A stretch of DNA of 64,000 nt from a bacterium EF100-94H03 bin56 (GCA_002238685.1 MPMV01000012.1:1-64000), one strand, 5' to 3'; shown: positions 55,162-64,000, numbered from the stretch's first letter. Translations and numbers: made by a program. The notes: a model not told the origin generated them from the letters alone.

Positions 55162-56358
55162 TCAGCGCTCCACCAGGCGAATGCGTTTGTTGTACCAGTT
55201 CATGAACGCCGAAATCATCAGCGAGATCAGCAGGTATATGGTGAGCAGGATGGACATGCATTCCAGCGCCCGGCCGGTCTGGTTCAGCGATATGCGGCCG
55301 ATGGTGGCTGTCAGGTCCATGTAGCCAACGGCGATCGCCAGGGAAGAGTTCTTGGTCAGGTTGAGGTACTGGCTGATCAGGGGCGGAACGATCACCCGCA
55401 AGGCCTGCGGGATGACGACGAGGCGCATCGTCCAGCCAGGCTTGATGCCAAGGGAGAAGGCGGCTTCGGTCTGCCCGTGACTCACCGCCACGATGCCGCC
55501 GCGCACGATCTCGGCAATGAACGCCGCCGTGTAGATCGACAGGGCGAACCACAGTGCGAAGAACTCGGGCTTGAGGGCAATGCCGCCCTTGTAGTTGAAG
55601 CCCTTGAGAGCGGGCCAGTCGAGATGAGCCGGCGATCCGGCGGCGAAGTAGGCGACGACGGGAACGGCGATGATGGCCGCCAGGGACATCGACAGGACGG
55701 GATAGATCTTGCCGGTCCGCTCCTGGACGCGTCTCGCGTGGCGGGCAAACAGGTAGACGCCGACGAGGGTGGCGACAAGACTGGCCGGTATCACCCAGGC
55801 GAAATCCTCGAAGACCGGACGCGGCAGGTAGAAGCCCCGGTTGGAGAGGAAGAGCCCGGAGATGGGCTCGATGGCCTCCTTGGGGTGCGGCAGGACATGG
55901 AGGACGATGCCGTACCACAGGAGGATATGGAGAAGCACCGGCACGTTGCGCGTGAACTCGACGTAGGCGGTCATCAGCCTGGAGACGAGCCAGTTGTTCG
56001 ACAGGCGCAGGACGCCGACCATGAACCCGAGGAGCGTGGCGAAGATGATGCCGGTCACGGCGACCAGCACCGTGTTCAGGAATCCGACCAGCGCGGCGCG
56101 CGCGTGGGTCGAGCGCGAGGAGTACTCGACCAATCGCTGGTTGATGTCGTAGCTGGCGGGCTGTTCGAGGAAACCGTATCCGGTCTCCACACCGAGATTC
56201 TCGAGGTTCTGGACCGTGTTGTTGACGATCCAGGCCAGAGTCAAGAACAGGACAAGGAGGGCGACAATCTGGATAACGAGGGACCGGGACCGTTCGTTGG
56301 TCCATATGTCGGACAGGCGAAAGTCCCTGCCCGGTTCAACATCCGGATGGACTGTCAC
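55162..56358 (-). CDS. aapQ: General L-amino acid ABC transporter permease AapQ
   Basis: 398 residues with FLEQPASYDINQRLVEYSSR, a characteristic AapQ segment, and the EAA loop GGIVAVSHGQTEAAFSLGIK. It pairs with AapM to form the channel. A strong hairpin separates it from aapJ and would lower its expression relative to the binding protein. Confidence 0.95.
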   Translation of the reverse strand: MTVHPDVEPGRDFRLSDIWTNERSRSLVIQIVALLVLFLTLAWIVNNTVQNLENLGVETGYGFLEQPASYDINQRLVEYSSRSTHARAALVGFLNTVLVAVTGIIFATLLGFMVGVLRLSNNWLVSRLMTAYVEFTRNVPVLLHILLWYGIVLHVLPHPKEAIEPISGLFLSNRGFYLPRPVFEDFAWVIPASLVATLVGVYLFARHARRVQERTGKIYPVLSMSLAAIIAVPVVAYFAAGSPAHLDWPALKGFNYKGGIALKPEFFALWFALSIYTAAFIAEIVRGGIVAVSHGQTEAAFSLGIKPGWTMRLVVIPQALRVIVPPLISQYLNLTKNSSLAIAVGYMDLTATIGRISLNQTGRALECMSILLTIYLLISLMISAFMNWYNKRIRLVER

Positions 56359-56403
56359 TGGAAGTCCGGTTCCGGGAGATCAGCGATGATGTCAGGAACC
56401 ACA

Positions 56404-56435
56404 ACCGGCACCCGTTGCAGTCAACGGGTGCCGGT
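56404..56435 (-). terminator. Perfect 14-bp hairpin between aapJ and aapQ
   Basis: ACCGGCACCCGTTG and CAACGGGTGCCGGT enclose a 4-nt loop, 26 bases after the aapJ stop. No long T-run follows, so partial termination or 3'-end stabilisation of the aapJ message is more likely than a full stop. This is a usual device for making binding protein in excess. Confidence 0.7.
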
Positions 56436-56461
56436 CGCGATTTCCCAAAGATCAGCTCAGA

Positions 56462-57478
56462 TCAACGGAACGGCGGGGCGTAGAGGATGCCACCGTCGAG
56501 GTAGGAAGCATTGACGCCACGCGAAAGGCCGATCGCCGTGTCGGGACCGATGTTGCGATCAAAGATCTCGGCGTAGTTGCCAACGGCGTTGATGACGTTG
56601 ACGACCCAGTTCTGGTCGAGCCCAAGCATTGCGCCGAACTCGCCTTCCGTACCGAGCATGCGATTGATCTCGGGGTTGTTGGTGCCTTCGGCGAGTTCAT
56701 TCACGTTGCCGGAATCGATGCCGTACTCCTCGGCGAGGATCAGGACATTGAGAGTCCAGCGGGCGATGTCGCCCCACTCGTCGTCACCGTGCCTTACCAG
56801 CGGGCCAAGCGGCTCCTTCGAGATGATCTCGGGCAGGACCACGTGGTCATCGGGATTCTCGAGGGAAGCACGGGTCGCGGCAAGACCGGAACGGTCCGTC
56901 GTGTAGACGTCGCAACGCCCTGCCAGGTAGTTCTGACGCGCTTCCTCGTTGTTCTCGATGGGAACCGGCTCGTAGTTCATGCCGTTCGCCCGGAAGAAGT
57001 CCGCGAGGTTGAGTTCGGTGGTCGTGCCGGTCTGGATGCAGACCGAGGCACCCTCGAGATCATGCGCACTCTCGACGCCAAGCGCCTTGTTCACGATGAA
57101 TCCCTGGCCGTCATAGTAGTTGACGCCAACGAAGGTGAGCTTGAGGTCGTTGTCGCGGCTGTAGGTCCAGGTCGTATTGCGCGACAGGACGTCGATCTCG
57201 CCCGCCTTGAGGGCCTCGAAGCGTGTGGCGCCGGTGAGGTTCGTGTACTTCAGCGCGCCGGCGTCACCAAATACCGCCGCGGCCACTGCCCTGCAGTAAT
57301 CGACATCGAAACCCTGCCATTCGCCGGCTTCATCCTTGTATGCGAAGCCCGGCAGACCGGTGTTGATGCCACACTGCACATGACCCTTCGCCCGGACATC
57401 ATCGAGTGTCGCGGCCCCGGCGACCGACGTGACGGCTGCCAGCGCTCCGGCTGCGATCAGTAAGATCAGTTTTCTCAT
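56462..57478 (-). CDS. aapJ: General L-amino acid-binding periplasmic protein AapJ
   Basis: 338 residues. Signal peptide LILLIAAGALAAVTSVAGAA, then VQCGINTGLPGFAYKDEAGE and GFDVDYCRAVAAAVFGD, the typical start of AapJ/BztA. The C-terminus (YLDGGILYAPPFR) also matches. It binds a broad range of L-amino acids for AapQMP. First gene of the operon; ~140 bases of upstream DNA before engB presumably hold its promoter. Confidence 0.95.
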   Translation of the reverse strand: MRKLILLIAAGALAAVTSVAGAATLDDVRAKGHVQCGINTGLPGFAYKDEAGEWQGFDVDYCRAVAAAVFGDAGALKYTNLTGATRFEALKAGEIDVLSRNTTWTYSRDNDLKLTFVGVNYYDGQGFIVNKALGVESAHDLEGASVCIQTGTTTELNLADFFRANGMNYEPVPIENNEEARQNYLAGRCDVYTTDRSGLAATRASLENPDDHVVLPEIISKEPLGPLVRHGDDEWGDIARWTLNVLILAEEYGIDSGNVNELAEGTNNPEINRMLGTEGEFGAMLGLDQNWVVNVINAVGNYAEIFDRNIGPDTAIGLSRGVNASYLDGGILYAPPFR

Positions 57479-57622
57479 GTGTCTTGGTCCCTTTCAGTTT
57501 GCTTCGTTGGTCAGGAGAGTGCCTCTGACAACGCAATCCCCATCCTCCCCCAACCGGAGGCCGACTGTCAATCGCACGGCACCTCCTTGCGACGGCAGGA
57601 GGGGTGAACCGGATGCCTTTGC

Positions 57623-58240
57623 TCAAGAGACAATGGCGGCGACGGCAGAGCGCAGATCATCGATGCCCCGGCCCTTGCGGGCGCTGGTGATCAGGATGCC
57701 CGGAACCGCGGCAGGCCGACGCTGGAGTTCTTCTGCGACCTCGGCAACCACGCCATCGAGACCGGCTCCCTTCACCTTGTCGGACTTGGTGAGCACGGCC
57801 TGCCAGGAAACACCGGCGGTATCGAGACTGTCGAACGTTGCGCGGTCCCTGTCGGTGATCCCGCGGCGCACATCAAGCAGCAGGCAGACGCGCCGCAGCA
57901 CCGGGCGAAGGGCAAGGTAGTCGTCCACGGCCCGTGTCCATCCTGCGATGTCCGCCTTGCCGGCGGCGGCATAGCCGTATCCGGGCAGATCGACGAGATT
58001 CATGCGCCCGTCCAGGCTGAAGACATTGATCGAGCGCGTCCTGCCTGGCGTCCTCGAGGTTCGCGCCAGGCTTCGCCGCCCCGTCAGCGCATTGATGAGT
58101 GACGACTTGCCGCAGTTCGAACGCCCTGCGAAGGCGACCTCGGGAACCCCAGGGTCGGGCAGTCCCTCGAGCGACGTCGCCGCGACAACGAACGTGCAGG
58201 GCCGCGCAAAGAGCCTGCGCCCGGCGTCGTTCCTCGCCAT
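57623..58240 (-). CDS. engB: Ribosome biogenesis GTP-binding protein EngB/YsxC
   Basis: 205 residues. G1 AFAGRSNCGKSSLIN, G3 LVDLPGYGYAAAGK and G4 VLTKSDKVKG are intact, with the SRTPGRTRSINVF switch I. It assists 50S subunit assembly. The ATG at 58240 has AGGAGG eight bases upstream; the longer start at 58264 would overlap truA. Confidence 0.96.
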   Translation of the reverse strand: MARNDAGRRLFARPCTFVVAATSLEGLPDPGVPEVAFAGRSNCGKSSLINALTGRRSLARTSRTPGRTRSINVFSLDGRMNLVDLPGYGYAAAGKADIAGWTRAVDDYLALRPVLRRVCLLLDVRRGITDRDRATFDSLDTAGVSWQAVLTKSDKVKGAGLDGVVAEVAEELQRRPAAVPGILITSARKGRGIDDLRSAVAAIVS

Positions 58241-58241
58241 C

Positions 58242-59009
58242 TCAGGCTCCTCCTGCCTCGTCAACCATCCGCGGGTAGCGGACGGCGGCGAGGTAGAGTC
58301 CGTGGGCCGGAGCGATCATGCCGCAGGCCTGGCGGTCCCTTTGCTCGAGGGCATGCCTGAGGTCGCCGGCCGTCCACCGGCCCTCCCCGACATGGACGAG
58401 GGATCCCACCATGCTGCGGACCTGGCGATGGAGGAATGAACGGGCGCGGGCGCTGATCTCGATGGTGTCAGCGGCGCCCGCGACGGTGACTTCATCGAGC
58501 GTCCTGACGGGCGAGGACGCCTGGCAGCCGGCATCCCTGAAGGTGGTGAAATCGTGTCTGCCGACAAGGCCCTGCGCCGCCATGTGCATGGCCACGGGAT
58601 CGAGGGATCTCGGCACATGCCAGGCCCGGTTGAGATCGATCGTCAACGGCGCCCGCCGGCACACGATCCGGTAGCGGTAGAGACGCTCGACGGCATCGAA
58701 CCGGGCATGAAAATCCGCCCCGGCCCTCGCCGCCTCGAGGATGGCAATCGCCTGGGGGCGCAGATGCTGGTTGACCGCGTTTCTCACGGTGGCCGGCGGC
58801 CAGTCCCGATCCAGGTCGACGTGAGCGACCTGCTGCAGGGCATGGACACCGGTATCCGTCCTTCCCGCCGCCACCAGGGTCACGTCGTCCTGGCAGAAGG
58901 CCCGGAACGCCTCCTCGAGCGCCTGCTGGATGGAAGGCTGGTCACGCTGCCTTTGCCATCCCGCATAACCGGTGCCGTCGTACTCCAGCGTGAGACGATA
59001 GCGCGGCAT
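58242..59009 (-). CDS. truA: tRNA pseudouridine(38-40) synthase
   Basis: 255 residues. Catalytic aspartate in AAGRTDTGVHALQQVAHVD; N-terminus YRLTLEYDGTGYAGWQRQ and C-terminal FLHRQVRSMVGSLVHVG are diagnostic. The ATG at 59009 lies 2 bases after the fmt stop, so fmt-truA-engB form one operon. Confidence 0.96.
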   Translation of the reverse strand: MPRYRLTLEYDGTGYAGWQRQRDQPSIQQALEEAFRAFCQDDVTLVAAGRTDTGVHALQQVAHVDLDRDWPPATVRNAVNQHLRPQAIAILEAARAGADFHARFDAVERLYRYRIVCRRAPLTIDLNRAWHVPRSLDPVAMHMAAQGLVGRHDFTTFRDAGCQASSPVRTLDEVTVAGAADTIEISARARSFLHRQVRSMVGSLVHVGEGRWTAGDLRHALEQRDRQACGMIAPAHGLYLAAVRYPRMVDEAGGA

Positions 59010-59011
59010 GG

Positions 59012-59935
59012 TCAGGCAAGGCGCGCGGGGGGCTCGAGGCGCTGGCCACGCAGCCAGGCGGCGCCATCGGTGGTCGGTCGCCCCGCCGCGCGGACCTTCA
59101 CAAGACGCAAGGCACCCCTGCCGCATGCCACGACGGCACTGCGATCCAGCAGCGTTCCCGGCGCAGCCTCGCCCGCGACCGCCTCGGCTTCGAGAATTTT
59201 CACCTGCGCCGAGTCCGGTCCGAAGTGAACCCCGGGGCGCGGATTGAGGCCTCGCACCATGCGATCGATTTCATCGGCACTGCGTCGCCAGTCGACGCGT
59301 CCGTCTGCCCGCGTGAGCTTCCGTGCATAGGTGGCGTCCCGGTCGTTCTGGGGTTCCACCCGGGCCAGATGATCCCCGAGCCGTCCGAGAAGTCCCGGAA
59401 GGACATCGGCGGCGAGGCCGGCAAGGCAGGATTCCAGGCTGTCCGTGGTGGCGCGGCGATGTACGGGCAGTCGATGGCGGCAGAGAATGGCGCCGGTATC
59501 GAGACCTTCGTCCATGCGGAAGACCGTCAGGCCGGTCTCACGGTCGCCATGGAGGATGGTGTGGGCTACCGGGGTGGCGCCCCGCCAGCGCGGCAGAAGC
59601 GATGGGTGAAGATTGATGCAGCCAAGTCGCGGCGCATCGAGAATGGGCCGCGGAAGGATCAGCCCATAGGCGGCGACGACCGCCACGTCGGCATCGAGGG
59701 CCCGGAACGCGGTTGAGGCCGCGCCGTCCCGCAGCGAGACCGGTGTCCGCACGTCGAGGCCAAGGGCCTCGGCCCGCTCGGCGACGACGGAGGCGCGCAG
59801 GCGCTTGCCGCGGCCGGCCGGCCTCGGCGGTTGCGTGTAGACGGCCACGATGTCGTGGCCGGCGCGATGGAGGGCCTCCAGCGCCGGCAGGGCGAAGGGC
59901 GCCGTTGCCATGAACGCGAGCCTGAGGGTGGTCAC
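59012..59935 (-). CDS. fmt: Methionyl-tRNA formyltransferase
   Basis: 307 residues. LRLAFMATAPFALPALEAL at the start, the formyl-THF site INLHPSLLPRWRGATPVAH and FRMDEGLDTGAILC are present. It starts with GTG at 59935 overlapping the def stop (GTGA), which couples the formylating and deformylating enzymes. Confidence 0.96.
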   Translation of the reverse strand: MTTLRLAFMATAPFALPALEALHRAGHDIVAVYTQPPRPAGRGKRLRASVVAERAEALGLDVRTPVSLRDGAASTAFRALDADVAVVAAYGLILPRPILDAPRLGCINLHPSLLPRWRGATPVAHTILHGDRETGLTVFRMDEGLDTGAILCRHRLPVHRRATTDSLESCLAGLAADVLPGLLGRLGDHLARVEPQNDRDATYARKLTRADGRVDWRRSADEIDRMVRGLNPRPGVHFGPDSAQVKILEAEAVAGEAAPGTLLDRSAVVACGRGALRLVKVRAAGRPTTDGAAWLRGQRLEPPARLA

Positions 59936-60456
59936 GCGATGTCGCGCAGCCGCGCCTTCTTCCACTTGATCATCTTGCGCAGGATCAGCCGGCGGCGCAG
60001 GGCAGAGAGGTGATCGACGAAGAGAATGCCGTCGAGGTGGTCGATCTCGTGCTGCAGGCAACGTGCCAGAAGGCCATCGGCGTGAAGCTCCCGGCCGGCG
60101 CCGTTCTCGTCGAGGTAGGTGATGTCAACCGATGCCGGACGCTCCACCAGGGCGAAGAGTTCCGGAAACGAAAGACAGCCTTCGTCAAACTCGACCCGTT
60201 CCTGCGACGATCCGGTGACGGCCGGGTTGACGAGTTTCAGCGGCTGCAAAGCCCCGTCGCTGCGCGCCACGTCGACAACGATGATGCGCCGGGGGATGCC
60301 GACCTGGATCGCCGAGAGACCGAGGCCCTTTTCGGCGTACATGGTCTCCAGAAGATCATCGGCGAGACGGCGCACGTCGTCGTCGACGCATCCCACGGCC
60401 TCGGAGACCACCTGAAGACGTGGATCAGGAGCGTGAATGACCGTCATGACCGTCAT
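59932..60456 (-). CDS. def: Peptide deformylase
   Basis: 174 residues with the three metal/active-site motifs: GLGLSAIQVGIPRR, EGCLSFPE (Cys ligand) and LLARCLQHEIDHLDGILFVD (HExxH). The canonical first motif is GxGLAAxQ; here the first Ala is Ser, a common variation. Start at 60456 (MTVMTVIHAPD) or the internal ATG at 60447; a GGGGAG lies 14 bases upstream of the first. Confidence 0.95.
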   Translation of the reverse strand: MTVMTVIHAPDPRLQVVSEAVGCVDDDVRRLADDLLETMYAEKGLGLSAIQVGIPRRIIVVDVARSDGALQPLKLVNPAVTGSSQERVEFDEGCLSFPELFALVERPASVDITYLDENGAGRELHADGLLARCLQHEIDHLDGILFVDHLSALRRRLILRKMIKWKKARLRDIA

Positions 60457-60536
60457 TGCACAGGCTGCTCCCCTCGTCACATGTCGGTGCGGCGACAGAC
60501 TAGATTCATGGTCCGGAACGATCAAGTTGAGGCAGG

Positions 60537-61145
60537 TCAGCCCGGCTCGAGCGTGCGGCGGGCCTGCATGGCGGTGCCCAGCGTGCCGTCGTCGAGAAAA
60601 TTGAGTTCGCCGCCAACCGGAACGCCGAGTGACAGCCGGGAGACCGTGACACCGCACGAGGCGAGCATGTCGACGAGATAGTGGGCCGTGGTCTGCCCGG
60701 GAACCGTGGCGCCGGTAGCGAGAACCACTTCCCTGACGTCCGGCGACCGGGAACGGGTCACGAGATCGGCGATGCGCAGATCCTCGGGCCCGACGCCATC
60801 GAGAGCCGACAGGGTGCCGCCCAGGACATGGTAGTGGCCGGCGAAGGCTGCCGAGCGTTCCATGGCCCACAGGTCATCGACGTTCTCGACGACGCAGATG
60901 ATCGAAGAATCACGCCTGTCATCGGAACAGATGGCGCAGGGATCGCCGGTGTCGAGATTCCCGCAGCGGCCGCATGTCGTGATGGTCGCGGCCGTCCGCT
61001 CGAGCGCCTGGACGAGATTGGCCAGCACCGTCTCGCGGTGCTTGAGAAGGTGGAGGACAAGGCGGCGCGCCGAGCGCGGCCCGAGCCCCGGCAGGCGTGC
61101 CAGCAGGGTCGCCAGACGGTCGATCTCGGGGCTGGCATGAACCAT
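60537..61145 (-). CDS. recR: Recombination mediator RecR
   Basis: 202 residues: helix-hairpin-helix [15 protein letters not shown], four-cysteine zinc finger [16 protein letters not shown], and the Toprim domain from [14 protein letters not shown] through [18 protein letters not shown]. It loads RecA with RecFO at gaps. Standard position downstream of dnaX-ybaB. Confidence 0.96.
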   Translation of the reverse strand: MVHASPEIDRLATLLARLPGLGPRSARRLVLHLLKHRETVLANLVQALERTAATITTCGRCGNLDTGDPCAICSDDRRDSSIICVVENVDDLWAMERSAAFAGHYHVLGGTLSALDGVGPEDLRIADLVTRSRSPDVREVVLATGATVPGQTTAHYLVDMLASCGVTVSRLSLGVPVGGELNFLDDGTLGTAMQARRTLEPG

Positions 61146-61183
61146 CTCTCAGGGACCCGGAAACGAGGGTCTTCGACAGTCCA

Positions 61184-61504
61184 TCAGAAGGGCAGTTTCA
61201 GTCCCGGGGGCAACTGGAGTTCGCCGGCAACGCCGGCCGTTCGTTCCCGGACCGTCTCCTCGGCCTTGCTGTGTGCATCATTGATGGCCGCAACGATCAG
61301 GTCCTCAAGCATGCCCCTGTCGTCGGCGGTGACGAGGGAAGGGTCGATCGACAGGTTGTTGAGCCGGTGCTGACAGGTCATCGAAGCCTTGACCATACCG
61401 CCGCCGGAAACCCCCTCGACCTCGATCCGTGCGAGATCCTCCTGGAGGCTCTCCATGCGCGACTGCACTTCCTGGACCTTTTCCATCATCTTCAGAATGT
61501 TCAT
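61184..61504 (-). CDS. ybaB: YbaB/EbfC family nucleoid-associated protein
   Basis: 106 residues. It begins with the coiled helix MMEKVQEVQSRMESLQEDLA, then EVEGVSGGGMVKASMTCQHR and LIVAAINDAHSKAEETV. A small DNA-binding dimer. Its ATG overlaps the dnaX stop by 4 bases. Confidence 0.96.
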   Translation of the reverse strand: MNILKMMEKVQEVQSRMESLQEDLARIEVEGVSGGGMVKASMTCQHRLNNLSIDPSLVTADDRGMLEDLIVAAINDAHSKAEETVRERTAGVAGELQLPPGLKLPF

Positions 61505-63123
61505 GGGTTGCCGTTCCTTGCGTGCGGTTTGTCGCCATCCCGGACATCGACGATCTCGGCTCCGGGAAAGGCCTCGAGTATGCGTGACAGATCAGGTTCC
61601 CTGGCAGTCTCTTCCAGCAGGGCCTTCTTTTCCTGCTCTTCCGACAGTGCAATCGTGGGCGCGCCGTCACGTGTCGACGGTGTCACCTGCCAGGCCATGC
61701 CGGTCCAGGCGCCGAGCAGCCTGGCAAGGTTCGAAGGAAGCTCGCGGGGCGCATCCTTGCCGAGCCTGATCTCGATGTTGCCGACAGCAAAGGAGACGAG
61801 ATGGACACTGTGGCGCAGGTGGGAATGGAGGATGGCCTCGCGGCGGCGCTCCACGAGATCGAGCACCGCCTCGAAACTCTGTGGCACCTCGCTGCCGGCG
61901 TCCCCGGTCACCGCGGGCGCCCGGCTTTCTGAACCCTTTGCAGGCGCGGGTGGCGTTGACTCCTGGAGCGCCTTCAGCGCCTGTTCGGGAGTCGGCAATG
62001 TTGCGCTGAAGGCCAGCCGGACCAGGGTCATCTCCACGGCCTGCAGGCTGTCAGGCGCAACACGCGCCTCGCCGATACCCTTGAGGAGAATCTGCCAGGC
62101 CCGCGTGAGGTGCGGCACGCCAAGGGTTTCGGCCATCTCCGCCCCTTGCGTCCGCTCGAACTCGGGCGCCGCCTGCCTGGCAGCATCGGGGGTGACCTTG
62201 CAACGCGTCAGCCAGTGCGTGAGCTCGAGCAGGTCCTCGAGAACGACGACCGGATCCACTCCAGATGCATACTGCTCCGCCAGGCCCTCGAGCGCATCGG
62301 CGATCCGGCCGGCCATGACATGCCGATAAAGTGCGAATGTCCTGCCCCTGTCGGCGAGTCCGAGCATGGCGCGCACATCGTCCTCAGTCACCGTTCCCCG
62401 GCCCTGGGCGATGGCCTGATCGAGGATGGAGAAGCCGTCACGCACCGAACCATCGGCGGCGCGGGCGATCAGGGCCAGTGCCTCATCGGTCGCTGATGCC
62501 TGTTCCCTGGAGGCGATGTCGCCGAAGTAACGGGCAAGTTCCCCGGCGTCGATCCGGCGCAGGTCGAACCGCTGGCAACGCGACAGGATGGTCGCCGGAA
62601 TCTTGCGCAGCTCGGTCGTCGCGAAGACGAACTTCAAATGCTCCGGCGGCTCCTCCAGGGTCTTCAGAAGCGCGTTGAACGCCGGTCCGGACAGCATGTG
62701 GACCTCGTCCATGACGTAGACCTTGTAGCGGCCGAGGGAAGGCCGGTAGCGCGCCGCATCAAGCAGGCTGCGCATGTTGTCGATTCCCGTGTGACTCGCG
62801 GCATCGACCTCGAGGACATCGATATGGCGGTCGGCGGCAATGGCAACGCAGTGTTCGCAGACGCCGCAGGGCTCGGCCGTCACACCCCCTGTGCCATTCT
62901 CGCCGACACAATTGAGCATGCGTGCCAGAACTCGCGCCGTGGTCGTCTTGCCAACCCCGCGAATGCCGGTCAGCAGGAAGGCCTGGGCGATCCTCCCGGT
63001 CTCCACAGCATGGGTCAGCGTGCGCACGAGGACATCCTGGCCGCGCAGTTCACCAAGGGTCTGCGGCCGGTACTTTCGGGCCAGGACACGGTACTGCGGG
63101 TTGTCTTGATCAGGAGGTGCCAT
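61501..63123 (-). CDS. dnaX: DNA polymerase III subunit gamma/tau
   Basis: 540 residues. YRVLARKYRPQTLGELRGQD at the start, Walker A FLLTGIRGVGKTTTAR, the zinc-binding cysteines C-x-x-C in CGVCEHC, Walker B VYVMDEVHMLS and sensor VFATTELRKIPATILSRCQR. The clamp-loader core (to ~365) is followed by a tau tail (CTRC after 430). I saw no A-AAA-AAG-type slippery run, so a gamma form by frameshifting is not evident. Start at 63123 fits the family. Confidence 0.96.
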   Translation of the reverse strand: MAPPDQDNPQYRVLARKYRPQTLGELRGQDVLVRTLTHAVETGRIAQAFLLTGIRGVGKTTTARVLARMLNCVGENGTGGVTAEPCGVCEHCVAIAADRHIDVLEVDAASHTGIDNMRSLLDAARYRPSLGRYKVYVMDEVHMLSGPAFNALLKTLEEPPEHLKFVFATTELRKIPATILSRCQRFDLRRIDAGELARYFGDIASREQASATDEALALIARAADGSVRDGFSILDQAIAQGRGTVTEDDVRAMLGLADRGRTFALYRHVMAGRIADALEGLAEQYASGVDPVVVLEDLLELTHWLTRCKVTPDAARQAAPEFERTQGAEMAETLGVPHLTRAWQILLKGIGEARVAPDSLQAVEMTLVRLAFSATLPTPEQALKALQESTPPAPAKGSESRAPAVTGDAGSEVPQSFEAVLDLVERRREAILHSHLRHSVHLVSFAVGNIEIRLGKDAPRELPSNLARLLGAWTGMAWQVTPSTRDGAPTIALSEEQEKKALLEETAREPDLSRILEAFPGAEIVDVRDGDKPHARNGNP

Positions 63124-63180
63124 CGCGGTCCCGGATGAAAGGGGCGGGGGTTCGCGCAACTGTTGATGTAGCGGATGAAT

Positions 63181-63272
63181 GGAAGGCCGGCCTGACCCGG
63201 TTGAACACGCTACGGCTGCTTCCTTTCGGACCTGACCGGGTTCACGAGCCAATTCCGTCCATTCCGGCCCCC
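63181..63272 (-). ncRNA. ffs: Small signal recognition particle RNA (4.5S type)
   Basis: The minus strand carries the invariant domain IV: ACCCGGTCAGGTCCGAAAGG then AAGCAGCC, with a GAAA tetraloop (GGAA in E. coli) and the AAGCAGC asymmetric loop that binds Ffh. The ends GGGGGCCGG and CCGGCCTTCC pair to close a single hairpin of ~92 nt. Position directly upstream of dnaX is usual in alphaproteobacteria. A possible promoter (TTGCGT, 18 bases, TAGTGT) lies just upstream on the minus strand. Ends are approximate. Confidence 0.92.
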
Positions 63273-63350
63273 GTCGCCAACACTAGCCGCCACAACCGAC
63301 GGCACGCAAGCCTGATTGCACGACAACGGGCCTCGTGCGAACGTCGTTGC

Positions 63351-64000
63351 ATGGTTGACGTTTCCCACTACAGCGGCGATCTGATCGATCGCGCCAGCGA
63401 GTTGCGCCGGGATGATCAGTGGATTGCCGCCAGGCTGCGCGATCCCGCAACCCGACTCGTTCCCGTTCACCAGGGGCGCAACCTGCTGCGTGACAGGAGT
63501 GCGGCCTTTCTGGCGCCCGGCGATGTCGATGGATTCCCCGATGACCCCCTGATGGAGCCGATCTTTCTCGGAATCGACGAGGTGGGTCCGCTGTTTGCCG
63601 TCGACATGTCGCATCTCGATGAACGGGTTGTCGCCGGGCCGGGAGAGGACTGCGTCCTCGAGGAACTCTATGGCATCGCAACACAGCTGTTCCGCCGCGA
63701 CGCCTCGCTTCTCTCCCATGCCGCCTGGCTCGTGAGATGGCGGCACCACCACCGCTATTGCGGTGTCTGCGGCCATGTCACCGGATCACGGGAGGCCGGT
63801 CACGTGCGTGTCTGTACCAACGACGCGTGCAGGACCCTCGCCTTTCCGAGGACCGATCCGGCCGTCATCATGGTGACCGAATTCGCCGACCGGTGCCTGC
63901 TGGCCCGTCAGAAGAACTGGCCGGGTGGCCTTCACTCCTGCCTGGCAGGGTTTGTCGAACCCGGTGAATCGGCGGAAGAGGCCGTGGTGCGCGAAGTTCG
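63351..64000 (+). CDS. nudC: NADH pyrophosphatase (RNA decapping) NudC, 5' part
   Basis: The first 216 residues are visible and the gene runs off the window end. After an N-terminal domain come the zinc-ribbon cysteines (YCGVCG ... VCTNDACRTLAFPRTDPAVI) and the beginning of the Nudix box (GFVEPGESAEEAVVREV). It hydrolyses NADH and removes NAD caps from RNA. It is divergent from ffs/dnaX. The ATG at 63351 fits the family N-terminus, though the ribosome site is weak. Confidence 0.93.
   Translation, partial: MVDVSHYSGDLIDRASELRRDDQWIAARLRDPATRLVPVHQGRNLLRDRSAAFLAPGDVDGFPDDPLMEPIFLGIDEVGPLFAVDMSHLDERVVAGPGEDCVLEELYGIATQLFRRDASLLSHAAWLVRWRHHHRYCGVCGHVTGSREAGHVRVCTNDACRTLAFPRTDPAVIMVTEFADRCLLARQKNWPGGLHSCLAGFVEPGESAEEAVVREV

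Noticed and set aside
54039-56514. Long plus-strand frames (388 and 452 codons) opposite aapM and aapQ
   Set aside because: Highly charged, low-complexity translation typical of antisense to membrane proteins; no motif.
61501-63123. Programmed frameshift in dnaX producing a short gamma subunit
   Set aside because: No A-AAA-AAG-like slippery run was seen in the gene.
1-64000. CRISPR arrays, tRNA or rRNA genes, complete prophage or replication origin
   Set aside because: I looked for spaced identical repeats, cloverleaf sequences, rRNA landmarks, phage structural genes and DnaA-box clusters and found none that hold up.

Overview
The window reads as chromosomal DNA of a GC-rich alphaproteobacterium. 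The evidence is the complete aapJQMP amino-acid importer, the order dnaX-ybaB-recR / def-fmt-truA with a small SRP RNA beside dnaX, an argB-HAD nucleotidase-dapD run, an rpmH-rnpA-yidD-yidC run, an IalB-family protein, and frequent 4-base (ATGA/GTGA) stop/start overlaps. I cannot assign a genus.

Layout. 1-12.7 kb: tail of a PQQ sugar dehydrogenase, a CLC channel/antiporter with an unusual gate residue, two solitary solute-binding proteins, an OsmC protein, a PhyH dioxygenase, a Bax-inhibitor-1 protein, and the ybbP-ybbA / tesA-thpR divergent block. 12.8-17.2 kb: a patch of gene decay and toxin-antitoxin genes, with a frameshifted relic resembling BesD/HalD-type halogenases, an 88-bp direct repeat bracketing vapBC, a class III aminotransferase, and mntA with a frameshifted hepT. 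17.3-23.8 kb: phhB-aacS, then ialB-rlmN-(triple RidA)-argG. 23.8-24.6 kb holds almost no genes.

24.6-36.4 kb, all on the minus strand, is the most unusual region. znuA and znuCB (zinc import) are separated by five genes: an SO_0444/ArsP-like metal permease with a His-rich loop fused to a C-terminal SPFH domain, two more SPFH proteins (HflC- and HflK-like), a LivJ-type binding protein with no transporter of its own, and a small membrane protein. Upstream lie a Pit phosphate transporter and a GPP34/GOLPH3-like protein, overlapping by 4 bases. I infer a metal-homeostasis locus built around an SPFH membrane scaffold. No described system that I can name has this composition.

37-46.6 kb: cupin, folD, yggT, a pyridine-nucleotide disulfide oxidoreductase paired with a TVP38 protein, rpmH-rnpA-yidD-yidC, an amidase and sodC. 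46.9-50.7 kb: a valine-catabolism operon (acyl-CoA dehydrogenase, 3-hydroxyisobutyryl-CoA hydrolase, mmsB, enoyl-CoA hydratase). 50.7-53.1 kb: argB-nucleotidase-dapD. 53.2-57.5 kb: aapJQMP. 57.6-63.3 kb: engB-truA-fmt-def, recR, ybaB-dnaX and ffs. The window ends inside nudC.

Several relics (an M24 peptidase tail, the halogenase-like fragment, hepT, a DUF2059-like fragment, a possible transposase tail) show that the intergenic spaces between otherwise compact housekeeping blocks have been rearranged.
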